This document shows, in pieces, positions 13,212 to 13,925 of a stretch of 13,925 nt of DNA (the first letter of the stretch is position 1; each line of letters opens with the position of its first letter). The DNA lies in contig DASWCZ010000001.1 in the NCBI GenBank assembly GCA_036395755.1, positions 1 through 13,925 on the forward strand, given 5' to 3'. This DNA is from Gp7-AA6 sp036395755. Lineage in GTDB: Bacteria > Acidobacteriota > Thermoanaerobaculia > UBA5066 > Gp7-AA6. Position numbers and translations under genes: made by a program. A model generated the notes under the pieces. The model saw only the letters and a list, made by a program, of their open reading frames with translations. It had not been told where the DNA came from and searched no databases.

Positions 13212-13925
13212 ATGCCCACCGCCGAAACCCGGAGAGTTCTGCTGCTTGGCCTCGACTCCCTGGACATCGACTACGTCCAGTTGCACCTCGAGAGCCTGCC
13301 GAACCTCCGGCGCCTGTTCGACGGGGGCGTGGTCCGGCGACTCGACTCTCCCGGAAACGTCATGAGCGCGTCGGTGTGGCCGACCTTCTACACCGGAACT
13401 TTGCCGGGCGAGCACGGACAGTACTTCCCGATGCAATGGGACCCGGCGGCCATGCGTCTGCGCCACGTCGCGAGCGACTGGATCGACTGCGAGCCCTTCT
13501 GGCGGCCGCTGGCGCGCCAGGGCCTGCCGGTCACGACGCTCGACGTTCAGGCGGCTTTTCCGAGCCGGACGACGGCCGGGACCGAGATCGTCAACTGGGG
13601 CGTCGAGGCTTTCGGCGGCTTTCACTGCAATCAACCGGAGATCGGGCGCGAGATCGCGCGCCGGTTCGGCACGAACGTGCTGGGTCCGGACGTGCCGGTC
13701 GACAAGAGCCCGCGGCGGCTGGCCGACATCCGCAAGACCGTTCTCACGGCCATCGGCAAGCGCGGCGAGCTCGCTCGCTGGCTCCTCACGAGCACGAGCT
13801 GGAAGCTCTTCGTCGCGGTTTTTCCGGAGTGCCATCGTGCCGGGCACTACTTCTGGCGGGATCCGACGGACGAGGCCGACGACGCTTCCGATGACGCTCT
13901 TCTCGAGGCCCATCGCGCCCTCGAC
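13212..13925 (+). CDS. Alkaline-phosphatase-superfamily phosphodiesterase/nucleotide-pyrophosphatase-like protein (3' partial)
   Basis: The first 238 residues of a hydrolase of the alkaline phosphatase superfamily (type I phosphodiesterase-like, COG3379-like). ATG 13212 follows AAGGAG (13198-13203) at 8-nt spacing, 14 bases after the previous stop. The N-terminus RVLLLGLDSLD gives the first metal ligand Asp15. The nucleophile region reads MSASVWPTFYTGTLPGEHGQYFP (about 56-78, written here as in the family's S-V-W-P-x-F-x-TG pattern), with a Ser or Thr in this block as nucleophile. HRAGHYFWRD (about 213-222) matches the metal-binding D/H-xxx-H-x-FW segment of the group, with His where Asp is more usual. 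There is no signal peptide, so it probably acts in the cytoplasm or is membrane-associated. Relatives often sit in glycolipid and polysaccharide loci, where they may cut or transfer phospho-groups on lipid-linked sugars. The remaining metal ligands lie beyond the window. Confidence 0.88.
   Translation, partial: MPTAETRRVLLLGLDSLDIDYVQLHLESLPNLRRLFDGGVVRRLDSPGNVMSASVWPTFYTGTLPGEHGQYFPMQWDPAAMRLRHVASDWIDCEPFWRPLARQGLPVTTLDVQAAFPSRTTAGTEIVNWGVEAFGGFHCNQPEIGREIARRFGTNVLGPDVPVDKSPRRLADIRKTVLTAIGKRGELARWLLTSTSWKLFVAVFPECHRAGHYFWRDPTDEADDASDDALLEAHRALD

Overview
This is a 13.9 kb window of very GC-rich, gene-dense bacterial DNA. Genes abut or overlap by 1-8 bases in almost every same-strand pair, and start codons are mixed (ATG, GTG, TTG). 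No rRNA, tRNA, integrase or CRISPR locus is visible, so taxonomy is not fixed. The base composition, the M14/DinB/cyclase/PQQ-type accessory genes and the surface-glycan genes would fit Acidobacteriota or a similar high-GC soil or sediment lineage, but that is inference. I count 14 protein-coding genes, two of them cut by the window edges. One 80-codon ORF looks like the remnant of a larger gene.

Region 1 (1-2758, + strand) holds the end of an ABC importer operon: a PotA/FbpC-type ATPase (5' end missing) and a fused two-module permease. The permease ends inside a 27-bp tandem repeat of about three copies. Region 2 (2759-4816) has a secreted PQQ-type glucose/sorbosone dehydrogenase-like protein with a C-terminal IPT/TIG domain on the - strand. 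A small lipoprotein of unknown function is transcribed divergently on the + strand.

Region 3 (7999 down to 4803, - strand) is a compact run of six genes in which each stop overlaps the next start: an Lrp/AsnC regulator, an EamA exporter, an 80-aa membrane ORF carrying a piece of an M14 zinc carboxypeptidase, a DinB-fold protein, a small Cys-Cys-Pro-Phe protein and a cyclase/kynurenine-formamidase-like enzyme. The cyclase has lost two of the usual metal-binding histidines. A sigma70-like promoter that would give an almost leaderless mRNA sits just upstream of the regulator. The layout suggests an Lrp-controlled small-molecule (perhaps amino-acid-derived) efflux and detoxification unit, but no substrate can be read from the sequence.

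Region 4 (8284-13925, + strand) is a second operon: an FAD-dependent HemY/UDP-galactopyranose-mutase-like oxidoreductase with a C-terminal two-helix membrane domain, a free-standing paralogue of that membrane domain, a TMTC-like GT-C membrane protein with C-terminal TPRs, an HpnL/LPG-synthase-like flippase-type membrane protein, and an alkaline-phosphatase-superfamily hydrolase that runs off the end. It reads as a cell-envelope glycolipid or glycoprotein pathway. The duplicated membrane domain, once fused to a redox enzyme and once free beside it, is the least explained and most interesting signal in the window.
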